Positions 1 to 9,718 of a DNA stretch of 45,017 nt are shown piece by piece. The DNA is from Paludibacter sp. (GTDB lineage: Bacteria; Bacteroidota; Bacteroidia; Bacteroidales; Paludibacteraceae): NCBI GenBank assembly GCA_031292575.1, contig JARLGX010000016.1, positions 1 to 45,017 on the forward strand. The letters are read 5' to 3'. A model generated the notes under the pieces. The model made no database searches and was not told the origin of the DNA. It saw nothing but the letters and a program-made list of their open reading frames with translations. Numbering within the stretch: the first letter of the stretch is position 1; each line of letters begins with the position of its first letter. A program made the position numbers and the translations under genes.

Positions 1-169
1 ACAAACTCTTTACGGGTAACATATCCCATTGACAACCCGTTTTGAGTTTGTATAAAATGCTGTTTACTACTTCTATCAGACAACTTCTTGTCTGAAACCC
101 TCTTTTTGCTACTGATAAATGAGGCAGTATTTCAATTCTTAGTGTATCTTTGTCAAGTACTTGGTACAT
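1..169 (-). CDS. IS5-family transposase, N-terminal fragment (cut by window edge)
   Basis: Reading leftward from an ATG at 169-167 there is an open frame of 56 codons that leaves the window. It begins MYQVLDKDTLRIEILPHLSV and contains the segment LYKLKTGCQWDMLP (about residues 39-52). That segment is the hallmark of the N-terminal DUF4096-type domain of IS5-family DDE transposases, which cut and paste their own insertion sequence. The catalytic DDE residues would lie beyond the window, so I cannot tell whether the gene is intact. The ATG is preceded by a strong hairpin at 174-219 that could restrain expression. Family assignment is confident from the motif; the exact IS name is not recognised. 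Confidence 0.85.
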   Translation of the reverse strand, partial: MYQVLDKDTLRIEILPHLSVAKRGFQTRSCLIEVVNSILYKLKTGCQWDMLPVKSL

Positions 170-173
170 TGTA

Positions 174-219
174 GAAGGGAACTGGATTGTTGTTTTGTCG
201 CATACAAAACGTTCCCTTC
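174..219 (-). promoter_or_regulatory. Leader hairpin in front of the IS transposase
   Basis: GAAGGGAAC (174-182) and GTTCCCTTC (211-219) are perfectly complementary. Inside them a second stem forms between gttttgt and acaaaac, leaving a one-sided bulge of about 9 nt. The structure lies about 5 nt upstream of the transposase ATG on the minus strand. It could hide the ribosome-binding region from read-through transcripts, a known theme in insertion sequences; that role here is inferred. Confidence 0.5.
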
Positions 220-420
220 TTTTAAATATTGTTTCCCGCCTCTAAAAGTCAAGACGACTTCATATATAAAACAATTACCATAGTAACTGTATTTAATGTA
301 CTTGCTATATTTTAATCGCTTTAAATAGATAGAAGTAAATTCTATAACTATTGTTGACTAATACGAACAAAATAGGCTTTCCACTTAATTTAGGTTATTT
401 GAATCAATGAAACCTTAAAA

Positions 421-454
421 TAAAAAAAAAGATATGATTTTTGAAATCATATCT
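421..454 (-). terminator. Rho-independent terminator of the T9SS-sorted protein gene
   Basis: The arms agatatgattt (430-440) and aaatcatatct (444-454) pair perfectly over 11 bp with a 3-nt loop. Read on the minus strand the hairpin is followed at once by a run of nine T (421-430 is taaaaaaaaa on the plus strand). It lies about 30 bp past the stop of the gene ending at 483. The rest of 220-420 is AT-rich with no gene that I can see. Confidence 0.85.
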
Positions 455-482
455 CTTTTAAAATTTAAACCAATTATTTCCT

Positions 483-2867
483 TTAATCAATTATAATTTT
501 CAATGACTTAATTTGTGCGTCATTTTTAACTTGTATAATATAAATTCCTTTCGTTAAATCAGTTAATTGAGTTTCATTAATACCACTTGGTGAAAATCTA
601 TCCGATTTTACAAAAATGGCTCTACCCATATTATCGTAAATAGTCAACAATAGATTGGAGTTTTCTTTGCCACCTTTAATTTGAATTATATTGCCAATTT
701 TTGCCAAAGTCAAATCTGCATCAACAATTTTTTCAACAGCAGTTGTAAAACCATCAAGAACTGAAATTACATTAGAATAGGTATAGCTCAAATCCGAACT
801 ATTCACTTTCAATCGATAATAATTATAACCATTCGCCGGGTTTGAATCATTAAATTGATATGTAGAACCTGCACCATTGGCTATTACAGTTCCGAAAGTT
901 GACCATGTTGAATTATCAAGACTTTTCTGAACTTCATACGAAGTATTATAGAGTTCTGTAATCGTAGTCCAATTTAATGAAATCAAATTCTGATTCATCA
1001 ATGTTGCTGTCAAATTACTTAAATCAACAACCGGTTGTAGGTTTGACAGAACATAAAATGTATTTTCAATTGGCGTTGCAGTCTGAACTGTTTGACCAGC
1101 GTAAGGTGCTTTAGATGCAACACGGCTTGCTAAACCTGCATCACGCCCCCACTGCCATGCAACAACGGTTACTTTAACCGGATATTTTGAGCTTGGTGGA
1201 ATCTGAGTAAATACCAATTTATTCCCTAATAACTGTGCCGGTCCTTCCTTTATAAAATACTGTACCGGTAACCCAAGGTTTGATACAGCATTCAAAGGAA
1301 TTTGATTGTCGACATTGGCAACATTGGCAATTTGAGGAAATGTAATAGTTTGAGTCAACCCCGAAGTATTATTCACGGCTATGCCCATTTCAGATTGAAG
1401 AACAGAAGCTTTAAATGTAGCATCACCAGGATGCGCCACTGAGAATATACAGTATTGAACATAATTAGTCATGGTTGGAGGAAGTCCTCTTTCCAATGTC
1501 ATTCTAAATGTAGTTATTCCGGTTACCGGATCCCTCCGTAGTTTAGATATTGGACCAATTTCCCTGTCAATGACCGACAAACTATTATCGGCGGGATGCG
1601 TAATATGGGCGCCTACCACCCCGTTTGTAACATTACCTGATAAGTCGGTAGTGCTCATCCAGCCAACACAACGACCACTTGCTGCTGGAATTGTATCCAA
1701 AAACGAAGAAGATAATTCAAAGTCAAGGCTATCGTTCAGGGGATAAAAATTTAAGTGAACTTGCACATGATTATTGTTTTGCGGAACCTGAGGTCCAACA
1801 AATCCTGCAGTTGAACTTTGATTGTAAGCAAGTAAACAAGGTGTTTTCCTATAATATGTGCCTTCTATGCTTTCAATCCTACTTGCCATATCTTGGTCAA
1901 AGCACCAAAAATTCTCTTCGCCGGTAGTCCCTATCAAAGCCATTTTACCAGTGTAAGAAGCAACGGGTGCAGCAGGATAACGTGGGAGCATATTTTTCCT
2001 CCATCGGTCTACCAACCAACCTGTAGTAGTTGGGTCAATCGGAGTTAATGTCGCCAATGAAGTGGCTGTTGCATCTACAGCTAACCTATATTTCGCCACT
2101 TTTTTAATATAATAAGCTATGAAATTTGTTTTCCGTTGCGATGTGGCAAAATGGTACTCTCCAGATACAGGAAGAAAAGTTTCAGGCGTATACGGATGTG
2201 CATGACGACGATTAAAAATTTTAGTAAAATTGGTACTTGCATCCCCAGCACCTTCAAATTCTCCTATAGTAGTAAGTTGGGGAATATAATCGGATGTTGC
2301 ACCACATTCGGTGTTCATGCAATATGGATTGCCAAAATCATAGCAAAAATCGCCATCAGTAGAAACACCACACAAAGTACGCTCCGGAGATCCTGCTGTA
2401 AAAGCAAAATTGAAGTTTGACATGGCTGAGTGACCTATGGGTACCATCGGCACATTCTTCAGTTCCTGATAACCTGATGCATTTGCTAGATCGATCATCA
2501 TTTGCATAAACACTTCTCTAGCTCCTTCCTGAACATTATAAAACGGGTTGAATGCAGGAGAAACCCACACTTCCCCAAAGCCAATACTGGCGAGGCTATC
2601 GCGGAATTGTTGATTTTCCAGAATAGAAAATTCCTGCATATTATTCTGGGCCAACATCATCCCTCTTACCTTAGCACAATTCGGGGGAATCCACATATAA
2701 GCTCTGGACGGTCCACCTGAGTTTATACCACCGATCACATCGACCGACCATTGCCAAACCTGGCCGGGTGCAGTTACCTGTGCCTTTGCTTCCATGCTGG
2801 CAAACAAGCATAGTACCAGAACTAACCACATTCTGCTATATTTTGATAATATATTTTTTGTTTTCAT
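483..2867 (-). CDS. Secreted alpha/beta-hydrolase-like protein with T9SS C-terminal sorting domain
   Basis: I start the gene at the ATG at 2867, which gives the signal peptide MKTKNILSKYSRMWLVLVLC followed by a hydrophobic stretch ending ASMEAKAQ. A start at 2909 would add 14 residues in front of it. The N-terminal half looks like a poorly conserved esterase-type alpha/beta hydrolase, with the nucleophile-elbow motif GHSAMS at about residues 145-150 (Ser about 147). A fibronectin-III-like stretch follows at about residues 620-700. The last 70 or so residues (LLLTIYDNMGRAIF ... KGIYIIQV) are a type A T9SS sorting domain, so the product should be exported and anchored at or released from the surface. 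It follows the giant secreted protein by 51 bp, suggesting an operon. The substrate is unknown, and the acid and histidine of a triad were not assigned. Secretion is confident; hydrolase activity is tentative. Confidence 0.75.
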   Translation of the reverse strand: MKTKNILSKYSRMWLVLVLCLFASMEAKAQVTAPGQVWQWSVDVIGGINSGGPSRAYMWIPPNCAKVRGMMLAQNNMQEFSILENQQFRDSLASIGFGEVWVSPAFNPFYNVQEGAREVFMQMMIDLANASGYQELKNVPMVPIGHSAMSNFNFAFTAGSPERTLCGVSTDGDFCYDFGNPYCMNTECGATSDYIPQLTTIGEFEGAGDASTNFTKIFNRRHAHPYTPETFLPVSGEYHFATSQRKTNFIAYYIKKVAKYRLAVDATATSLATLTPIDPTTTGWLVDRWRKNMLPRYPAAPVASYTGKMALIGTTGEENFWCFDQDMASRIESIEGTYYRKTPCLLAYNQSSTAGFVGPQVPQNNNHVQVHLNFYPLNDSLDFELSSSFLDTIPAASGRCVGWMSTTDLSGNVTNGVVGAHITHPADNSLSVIDREIGPISKLRRDPVTGITTFRMTLERGLPPTMTNYVQYCIFSVAHPGDATFKASVLQSEMGIAVNNTSGLTQTITFPQIANVANVDNQIPLNAVSNLGLPVQYFIKEGPAQLLGNKLVFTQIPPSSKYPVKVTVVAWQWGRDAGLASRVASKAPYAGQTVQTATPIENTFYVLSNLQPVVDLSNLTATLMNQNLISLNWTTITELYNTSYEVQKSLDNSTWSTFGTVIANGAGSTYQFNDSNPANGYNYYRLKVNSSDLSYTYSNVISVLDGFTTAVEKIVDADLTLAKIGNIIQIKGGKENSNLLLTIYDNMGRAIFVKSDRFSPSGINETQLTDLTKGIYIIQVKNDAQIKSLKIIID

Positions 2868-2918
2868 ATTAATTTTCTTTAATATATGAATGAATACTTT
2901 TTGAATCACGTGATTAAT

Positions 2919-5900
2919 TTAGTTACAGATGGTTGGTGATCCTGCATTCTTGAATGTAAAGACATACGGAGATATGAGTGTTCCAAGCATATTGAAATTA
3001 ATTTGCCAAGCTGTACCAATGGTACCGGTAATCGGCACGACGTTATTTATAGTTGACATATCTATCCATTTAGATGTTAAACTTTCATACGTAAATAAAT
3101 CGGTTGCACCGGCAGGAATTGCAGTACTAGCATAAACTTCATAACTATCAGGAACTGCGACGACAGTAGGGAATGTCGGAGAATACGAAGAGTTCGCATC
3201 GACACTACCACCCGTAAATCCGAATTTCAGATAGGTACCAAGAGGTATTGGCAACCCAGGAACAATACTCCATGTTCTGTTAATAGCATAATTGGCAGAA
3301 AATGAAGTGAAAGGATATGGTTGTCCAGGGTTTACACCGACACTATACACATCAGTGGTACTAGTTCCCGTACTAACAGCGACAGGATTACCAGCCATCG
3401 TTATGTAATTTCCATCGAAAGGAGCAATAGCCACATTAAATATTTTAGTCAAAGTTCCTGTTCCGCAAACTCTCGAGTAAGCAGCAGTACCATTAGTAAT
3501 AATCCAGACATAGTTAGAACCGTAACCTGAAGTTGAATTGGTAGAAGGACCATAGAAACTAGTATTTGCTGTAGAGGCCGCTGAACAATCAAGCTTGGCA
3601 CTATCTTCCATATTTACGTACACTGCTTGTGTAGCCTGTACTTTACATATATTGAAATCTCCACCAGCTATAAGAGAACCTTGTTTTCCGATATTAAGTT
3701 TTACAATTTGTGTAGACGAGGAGGCATTGGTTGACGAAGTAATGTACACATTTCCACCTTTCAAATCAAGTTTTCCCTGGATGTCATATGTGATATTTCC
3801 CTGTTGTTCAGAATAGGAGCCAGCAGAAGAAAATGCAGTACCATGCAGGCAACTGTTTGCATTTAGGAAAGAAACCGTATTACCAGCAGTAATCAACAGG
3901 TTTCGTGAACCGTTAAATGCAGTTGCTGTCGGGTCAACCAACGTTAATGCCGTTTGTTTGCCTGAGGCTGTAGTACGGCGGAACTGAACGTCCTGGCTGA
4001 TTACTGCGCTCAGGTTATTCGAACCTGCCACAGCATACAAGCTTCCGATTCCAGACTCTCCTGTCCCCGCCAAAGAGAATGAAACGCAATTAGCATCTAA
4101 AGCCAGTGCAATTCCATCTCCGGCTGTTCCTGCTACACTTCCAATCGGGCAGCCAAATAATCCGTTATTACGAATAATTGAAGAAGCTTTACCTATAGTT
4201 AAAACAATTGGTGTAGATGTATATGCACTCACTGAAGATTTAAGAGCCGCACCTGATTCGATAGTCAGATTGCCAACCCCGGCTTGTGTAGTGATGGTTA
4301 TGGTATCACCGCTAAGAATATCTACTGTACTCGTTTCACTAGGTGTTAATACTGTTGAAGTCCATGTTGAAGAACTTGCATCGTACAATTCCCAAACGGT
4401 TGAACTGTTCCAGTTCCCGTTTGCTTTCGAACGGAAAATGTCACTGAAAGTACTTCCGCTGGTGTTGGTATAAACTGCTCCCGGACCCGGGTTGGCAATC
4501 GTATATGACGAGAATGAACCAATACCTTCAATTGTTCCTGTTTTAGCAGTTGTGACTCCAATACCCGGCGTCACAGAACCTGAACCAACATATCCCCATG
4601 TAGAACCATTATATTGAAGCAGAGCAACATTTGTACCGGAATTATCAAATCCTGAATTTGAATCGGTAGTTCCATTATAACCAAAAGTCAATGTAGTTGC
4701 TGAAGGAGTCGAAGTAGTGATATTCCAGGTGCGATTGATCGAATTCAATGGTAAAATGGTAGCATCGCTTATCGGTAATGCTGGAGAATTGCTGTCTTTA
4801 ACACCTACGTAGAAAGTGGCAGCACTTGCAGGATTCAAGGTCAAAGGATTAAATGTAGCACTTGTTCCAACTGGAAAAACAGTGGAAGTGGAAGCCGGAG
4901 CATTCATAATCACTAAACCGGTTCCATTGGTAACTAAATAATTGTTAGAAGTTGCCATAGAAATCGATCCCGTAGAACCAAACGTTAAATTGTGATCTCC
5001 CAAATAAAGTTTACCGCTCAGGATGTTCAACACGCCGCTGATAGTTGGATCACTTCCCAAGGATACTCCATTCGGGTTATTGATCGTCACGTTTTTCACT
5101 GCTGTCAATCCGGCACCGATTGTTTGAGAAGATGTCCCGTTGAACACCAATGTAGCATTCGAAAGATTCGAGAAGTCCTGAAGGACACCGTTGGTCAAAT
5201 ACAATGTATTGGTAACCATTGGGGCTCCCAACACACCAGCTGCATTGTTGATAGTCAGGTTTTCAATGTTGTTCCCGTTCGAAACTATGGTTTGTTGAAC
5301 TGTTCCACCCATAACCACCGAACTGCCAGTGATATTTCCAGATGTCTGTGTTAAGGCTCCTTTTACAATTGGCGAACTTGTAAAGCTCACTCCGTTTGAA
5401 TTATTGATATTCAAGTTGTAAAAAGAAAATACAGGAATTGTTCCGCCTCCGCTCAATAAATTTGTTTGATTTCCATTGTAATTAAAAACAACAGTTGAAG
5501 CACTGTCAGCAACAATACCGCAGGTTTGACCCAATAAAGCGTTATATATTTTCACTATATTACCTAGTTTCAGTGTACCATTCTTTTTGACATTTACAAG
5601 AACAGACTGAATACTTCCTGAATAAGAGCAGGTATTTAAATTGAATAATGATCCATTATAGTAACTTAGATCGAGAGTTCCATCAATAAAATAAGTATAA
5701 TTCCCCTGATTGGAAGCAGAACTGGCATAATTACTTATTAATTCATCAGTCGAAGAAGTATAATTTTTCATACCATGGAAACCAGCATTTCCCCGGAACG
5801 CAACCGTTACACCAGAAGCAATAGTCAATGTTCTGGCATAAGTTCCTGTTCCATTTTGAAGGGTCAGTGCAGGCTCGATGCTCGCAGCTCCACCGTTATC

Positions 5901-8879
5901 ACGGTCTAAATATATATTCTGGTTAATGGCAATATCAAGCGTTCTTGAGTCGGAATTATTAGCTGGACGTAATCCTGAAATCCCAATGATACCTATCCCG
6001 TTTACACTAAAAGTCTTTGCATTTGGGCTTATTTCGATGTCGATACCATCATTACTCCATTTGGTTCCATTACCCAAAGTACCATTGACAGTTAATACAG
6101 CATCATTACCGGCTGCCCCGTTACCAACTGTAAGCGTTCTTCTGGCGGTCGTAGTTGCCGTATTATCTGAATTGAAGGTAGCACCATTAGCCACAGTTAT
6201 ATTACCTACAGTTACATTTGTCGCCATTTGCAATATCCCGGCAACAACGTTGATATCTCCTGATGTAGTTAATGAGCTTATTATGGTATAGGTATTTGTA
6301 GTGTTTACAGTAAAGACACTTATAGAACCAGAAGCTGGTGCAATTTCATAACCGGAATTTGCCGAGCTTAATCCATTATAGGTAACCGGAATACTGCCAC
6401 TGTAAATCGGAGCGGCAGTCAATGCTCCAGATGCACGCGAAAGCGATGCAGACACTGTAATGTTATATGAACTGTTATCGACAAAACCAGAAGTAAGAAC
6501 AAGATTTTTAACAGTTCCTACGGATGACAAACTTAATGTACCCGATCCCCCTACAGTCAATGTACCCACATTACCTGATGACGGGCTTAATATCAATCCA
6601 GAAGCCGAGGTTCCTGAACCCGTAAAAGTGATAGATAAATCAGTACTGTATACCGGAGCTGTTCCCGTAATTCCTCCTGCAATAACTGTTAAGTCTGCAT
6701 TTACGGTTAATACACCGTTGTTTACAACACCTGAATTATTATTCAGTGTTAAATGATTTACAGAAAAACTGCCCGTGATAGTTTGGGCAACCGATCCGAC
6801 AAAAGCGTAAACACCGCTACCACTAAGTGTACCGTTATTCGAGACTGAAGGTCCGTAGATATTCAACGTCCCATTATTGGTTACTGAAGCTCCACTTGCA
6901 ATAGTTAAGTTCTTTATATTTTGTGAAACAGAGATGACTGGGTAATTAGTTAAAGAAGAAGGGATAATGGCTTCCAAGGTATTATCGGGAACTCCATTCG
7001 ACCAGTTACCGGCATTTGTCCAATCTGTATCGACAGCACCTGACCATGTTGTGGTGGTTGGGGCAAGTCGTACTACCGCTCCTGTATTTCCAATCACATA
7101 AAGATTATTCGTGGTTGGAATAGTCAATCCAGTAGCCGATACTGTGTAAGGATCTAAACCCGTAGGAATATTGACATTGACAGATGTCCACGCAGATGTG
7201 TAATTACCTAAATCACATGTAGTTGTAGGGTCGAATGTTGCTGCTTTATTGACTCCGTTAAACTGATACGTAATATCAGCGGTAGTAGTTGCACTACTTG
7301 ATACTGACCACTGCAGGTTTACAATCTTAGTAGCATCTTGTATGGCATTATCTGAAGATGTTTTTACTTTCGTTGTAATATCTGGCGTTCCTGAAGTATT
7401 GATCAGTGTCAAAGGAGTATAACTGCCTGCACCAATGGGGAATAATGTTGCTGAAGTAGGAACACTCTTACGAGATAAACTTCCGCCGTTTATAAGGTCG
7501 ATATAATTTGTTGAACTCCCACTAATTACGGCACTGCTACCCAAAGTTATGCTTCCTGTATTATTCGTTAATTTTCCAGTTAATGAAAGAATTCCGTTAA
7601 CTATTAAATTTGCGGCACCCGACAATGAAGTTGCTGCAGATAAAGTCAGGTTATTCCCTACACTTAAATCAGAGTTCAACGTTAGAGTAGTTGCACTTGC
7701 ACCGGTAAAAGACAAATTGGAATTTGTGTTGGCCAGTAATGCATAAGGTGCGGCGGTGATGGCATAGGTGCCTGACAGCGTTGCTGCCGATAGTGTTTGA
7801 TATGATGTTCCAGGATACATTATTGTCCCTCCGGCAGCCACAATGCATGCCAAGTTCTGACCCGACTGTGGTTTTTCAATTTTAACAACATTCCCACATT
7901 TCAAAATCGCATTCGCTCCTACATTAATGGTCGTTGAGTTTGTTGACCCCGTCGCTCCAATTGTAGTATTTGTTGTACAGCCAAGGTATAGTGAAGCACC
8001 TGTCAAATCCAGCGTTCCATTAATGTTGTAAACTGTAGTTGGATTAATAACAGTGGTTTGTGCTGTACTGGCAAACCAAGCAGCACTGGGACTATACACA
8101 GTTACAGTAGAACCGGCATTAATGGTAAATGTTCGAATACTGGAAGAAGTTACACCTCCCGCATTACCGGGGAACTGTACTGCAGCCGCTCCTGTATTAG
8201 GGGTTAGTGTTAGGTTTTGGTTAATGGTTATACTGCAATTTTCAGAATACCAGTCAGCCAGGATTGAATTCAGAATAGTAGTACCTGAACCTGTAAATGT
8301 CAGGTTTACACTTCCATTCTCAGCATATGAAATACCCCCTAAAGTAATTTTTGGACCAGCATTAACTGCTGCTGTTGAAGCTCCAAACGTACCATTATTT
8401 GTAATAATAGTATTAGTTCCATTTGTACCTCGGACAAATAACCGGACTCCAGTTCCCGAAGTCATTGAGCCTCCGGATGCAATTGTGATAGTTGAACCAG
8501 TCGTATTATAGTCCCCGCTAATTAGGTTTCCGGTGAATGTAAATATCCCGGTAACATCTATATTATGATAGATATCTGTATTACTTGCAGTATTTGTTAA
8601 TGTACCTGCAACATGTAAATCATTACACAACCCTGCTGTAGTTGCACAGGTTACTGTATGTCCTGCCAGAATCCAGACATTAGTTGTTTTAGTCGGTGCA
8701 GTTGTGGTCGTGGTAGCACCTGTCCAGGTTCCGGCAGTTACACAGACATTCCATGTGCCCCCGTTCCAGTTCATGGTTCCACTGGAACCATAATCACCAA
8801 TAGCCTGAGCTGACAGGTTGGTGCTTACAAAACATAAGGCCATTACAGTTATAAGTAAAGTAAAAAGTTTCGTTTTCAT
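2919..8879 (-). CDS. Giant Thr/Ser/Asn/Gly-rich secreted protein, beta-helix/adhesin-like
   Basis: This 1986-residue protein has a clear signal peptide (MKTKLFTLLITVMALCFVST..LSAQA). Most of it consists of loosely repeated short beta-strand units such as LTIASGASVTNNGTL and NNLTINNAAGVL, the pattern of parallel beta-helix or filamentous adhesins of Bacteroidota. Two embedded modules resemble the usual start of such surface proteins: WSGAVDTDWTNAGNWSNGVP at about residue 617, and a related NGNWNSSTVWELYD segment at about residue 1500. Cysteine is sparse. I see no T9SS sorting domain at the C-terminus (it ends KNAGSPTICN), which is odd for a protein of this kind. The ATG at 8879 is preceded by a 105-bp gap to the ECF sigma gene, so the two may share regulation. 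No enzymatic motif was found; a structural or adhesive surface role is inferred. Confidence 0.75.
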   Translation of the reverse strand: MKTKLFTLLITVMALCFVSTNLSAQAIGDYGSSGTMNWNGGTWNVCVTAGTWTGATTTTTAPTKTTNVWILAGHTVTCATTAGLCNDLHVAGTLTNTASNTDIYHNIDVTGIFTFTGNLISGDYNTTGSTITIASGGSMTSGTGVRLFVRGTNGTNTIITNNGTFGASTAAVNAGPKITLGGISYAENGSVNLTFTGSGTTILNSILADWYSENCSITINQNLTLTPNTGAAAVQFPGNAGGVTSSSIRTFTINAGSTVTVYSPSAAWFASTAQTTVINPTTVYNINGTLDLTGASLYLGCTTNTTIGATGSTNSTTINVGANAILKCGNVVKIEKPQSGQNLACIVAAGGTIMYPGTSYQTLSAATLSGTYAITAAPYALLANTNSNLSFTGASATTLTLNSDLSVGNNLTLSAATSLSGAANLIVNGILSLTGKLTNNTGSITLGSSAVISGSSTNYIDLINGGSLSRKSVPTSATLFPIGAGSYTPLTLINTSGTPDITTKVKTSSDNAIQDATKIVNLQWSVSSSATTTADITYQFNGVNKAATFDPTTTCDLGNYTSAWTSVNVNIPTGLDPYTVSATGLTIPTTNNLYVIGNTGAVVRLAPTTTTWSGAVDTDWTNAGNWSNGVPDNTLEAIIPSSLTNYPVISVSQNIKNLTIASGASVTNNGTLNIYGPSVSNNGTLSGSGVYAFVGSVAQTITGSFSVNHLTLNNNSGVVNNGVLTVNADLTVIAGGITGTAPVYSTDLSITFTGSGTSASGLILSPSSGNVGTLTVGGSGTLSLSSVGTVKNLVLTSGFVDNSSYNITVSASLSRASGALTAAPIYSGSIPVTYNGLSSANSGYEIAPASGSISVFTVNTTNTYTIISSLTTSGDINVVAGILQMATNVTVGNITVANGATFNSDNTATTTARRTLTVGNGAAGNDAVLTVNGTLGNGTKWSNDGIDIEISPNAKTFSVNGIGIIGISGLRPANNSDSRTLDIAINQNIYLDRDNGGAASIEPALTLQNGTGTYARTLTIASGVTVAFRGNAGFHGMKNYTSSTDELISNYASSASNQGNYTYFIDGTLDLSYYNGSLFNLNTCSYSGSIQSVLVNVKKNGTLKLGNIVKIYNALLGQTCGIVADSASTVVFNYNGNQTNLLSGGGTIPVFSFYNLNINNSNGVSFTSSPIVKGALTQTSGNITGSSVVMGGTVQQTIVSNGNNIENLTINNAAGVLGAPMVTNTLYLTNGVLQDFSNLSNATLVFNGTSSQTIGAGLTAVKNVTINNPNGVSLGSDPTISGVLNILSGKLYLGDHNLTFGSTGSISMATSNNYLVTNGTGLVIMNAPASTSTVFPVGTSATFNPLTLNPASAATFYVGVKDSNSPALPISDATILPLNSINRTWNITTSTPSATTLTFGYNGTTDSNSGFDNSGTNVALLQYNGSTWGYVGSGSVTPGIGVTTAKTGTIEGIGSFSSYTIANPGPGAVYTNTSGSTFSDIFRSKANGNWNSSTVWELYDASSSTWTSTVLTPSETSTVDILSGDTITITTQAGVGNLTIESGAALKSSVSAYTSTPIVLTIGKASSIIRNNGLFGCPIGSVAGTAGDGIALALDANCVSFSLAGTGESGIGSLYAVAGSNNLSAVISQDVQFRRTTASGKQTALTLVDPTATAFNGSRNLLITAGNTVSFLNANSCLHGTAFSSAGSYSEQQGNITYDIQGKLDLKGGNVYITSSTNASSSTQIVKLNIGKQGSLIAGGDFNICKVQATQAVYVNMEDSAKLDCSAASTANTSFYGPSTNSTSGYGSNYVWIITNGTAAYSRVCGTGTLTKIFNVAIAPFDGNYITMAGNPVAVSTGTSTTDVYSVGVNPGQPYPFTSFSANYAINRTWSIVPGLPIPLGTYLKFGFTGGSVDANSSYSPTFPTVVAVPDSYEVYASTAIPAGATDLFTYESLTSKWIDMSTINNVVPITGTIGTAWQINFNMLGTLISPYVFTFKNAGSPTICN

Positions 8880-8984
8880 GAATTAATTTAAATAAATTAA
8901 AATTTAATTAGGAAAATATAGATGTACACATATTTATATTGCTTAATGGATGAAGACATTCATGAAGTTACAACCTCTGCCTAA

Positions 8985-9521
8985 TCAAACACATTCTCTA
9001 ATAAATTCGCGCATAATTTTGCGTCCTGTTAAGAGATGGTTTTCTACTGTACGACGAGAAATATTTAGTTTCTCAGAGATTTCGGTTACTGTCATTTCTT
9101 CATACCTGCATAATGAATAGACAATTTTTCGTTTGGGAGAGAAAGTACTAAGTTTATATTTTTCAAGATGAAGTATTTCTTGTTCTTGTAATTTACTTTC
9201 AATATCATCAGTCGATTTTTCAAGAAACTCATACATATTTGCTGAAATTTCTTGTTTTTTATAATGACGGCGTAAATAATCGATCACAATATTTTGGGCG
9301 ATGGTAAAAAGAAAGGATTTGACGGTTTCAGGTCTTAACATTTGCTTATAATCTAAAAGACGGACAAAAACATCTTGGGCAAGATCTTCTGCTTCGTCTC
9401 TATTATTAATCTTTAAAGCAATGTAATTAATAATGAATTGGTGGAAATCATTATAAGAACGTGTAATGAGAAAGTCAGAAGTAAGAGGAGAAATTTCAGA
9501 AGAATAATGTGAGGTTTCCAT
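8985..9521 (-). CDS. ECF-type RNA polymerase sigma factor (orphan)
   Basis: The 178-residue product has the two-domain layout of extracytoplasmic-function sigma-70 factors. Region 2 spans about residues 25-95, with DEAEDLAQDVFVRLLD and FTIAQNIVIDYLRRHYKK. Region 4 spans about residues 125-175, with a helix-turn-helix in EMTVTEISEKLNISRRTVEN. It would direct RNA polymerase to a specific promoter set. Bacteroidota ECF factors usually sit beside a FecR-type anti-sigma factor and a SusC/SusD pair. Here neither is present, and the next gene downstream is the giant secreted protein, 105 bp away, which is the obvious candidate target. A TATATTTG box lies upstream at 9555-9562. Confidence 0.9.
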   Translation of the reverse strand: METSHYSSEISPLTSDFLITRSYNDFHQFIINYIALKINNRDEAEDLAQDVFVRLLDYKQMLRPETVKSFLFTIAQNIVIDYLRRHYKKQEISANMYEFLEKSTDDIESKLQEQEILHLEKYKLSTFSPKRKIVYSLCRYEEMTVTEISEKLNISRRTVENHLLTGRKIMREFIRECV

Positions 9522-9554
9522 AATGTTTGCATTAACAAATTAGATTTGACTTTG

Positions 9555-9562
9555 CAAATATA
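9555..9562 (-). promoter_or_regulatory. Putative -7 promoter box of the ECF sigma gene
   Basis: On the minus strand this reads TATATTTG, matching the Bacteroidota -7 consensus TAnnTTTG, 33 bp upstream of the sigma-factor ATG. I see no matching TTTG at the expected -33 distance, so this is a partial match. Confidence 0.45.
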
Positions 9563-9718
9563 TGTGGATAATAAAAAACATTTCTATAAATATTCTTCTA
9601 ATCCATCTCAAATCATTATTTCAGACGAAGTAAAGATCAACTATTTGAATATCAATATGATTATGCTCGCTAAATATCGAGTATCAAATAATTATACAGG
9701 ACTCAAAGAAACAAAAAA

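Larger units (their letters stand above)
1..241 (-). mobile_element. End of an IS5-like insertion sequence (partial)
   Basis: The transposase fragment and its roughly 70-bp leader imply that one end of the insertion sequence lies near 230-245. A plausible terminal sequence is the stretch gtttcccgcct at about 230-240. It is followed by CTAA, which would fit the YTAR-type target duplications known for the IS5 subgroup. This boundary is inference only, because the other end of the element is not in the window and the terminal repeats cannot be matched. Confidence 0.35.

Noticed and set aside
8053-8511. Plus-strand open frame of 152 codons
   Set aside because: It lies entirely opposite the giant secreted protein, has no start context or recognisable domain, and its composition is what the Thr/Asn/Gly-rich opposite strand would produce.
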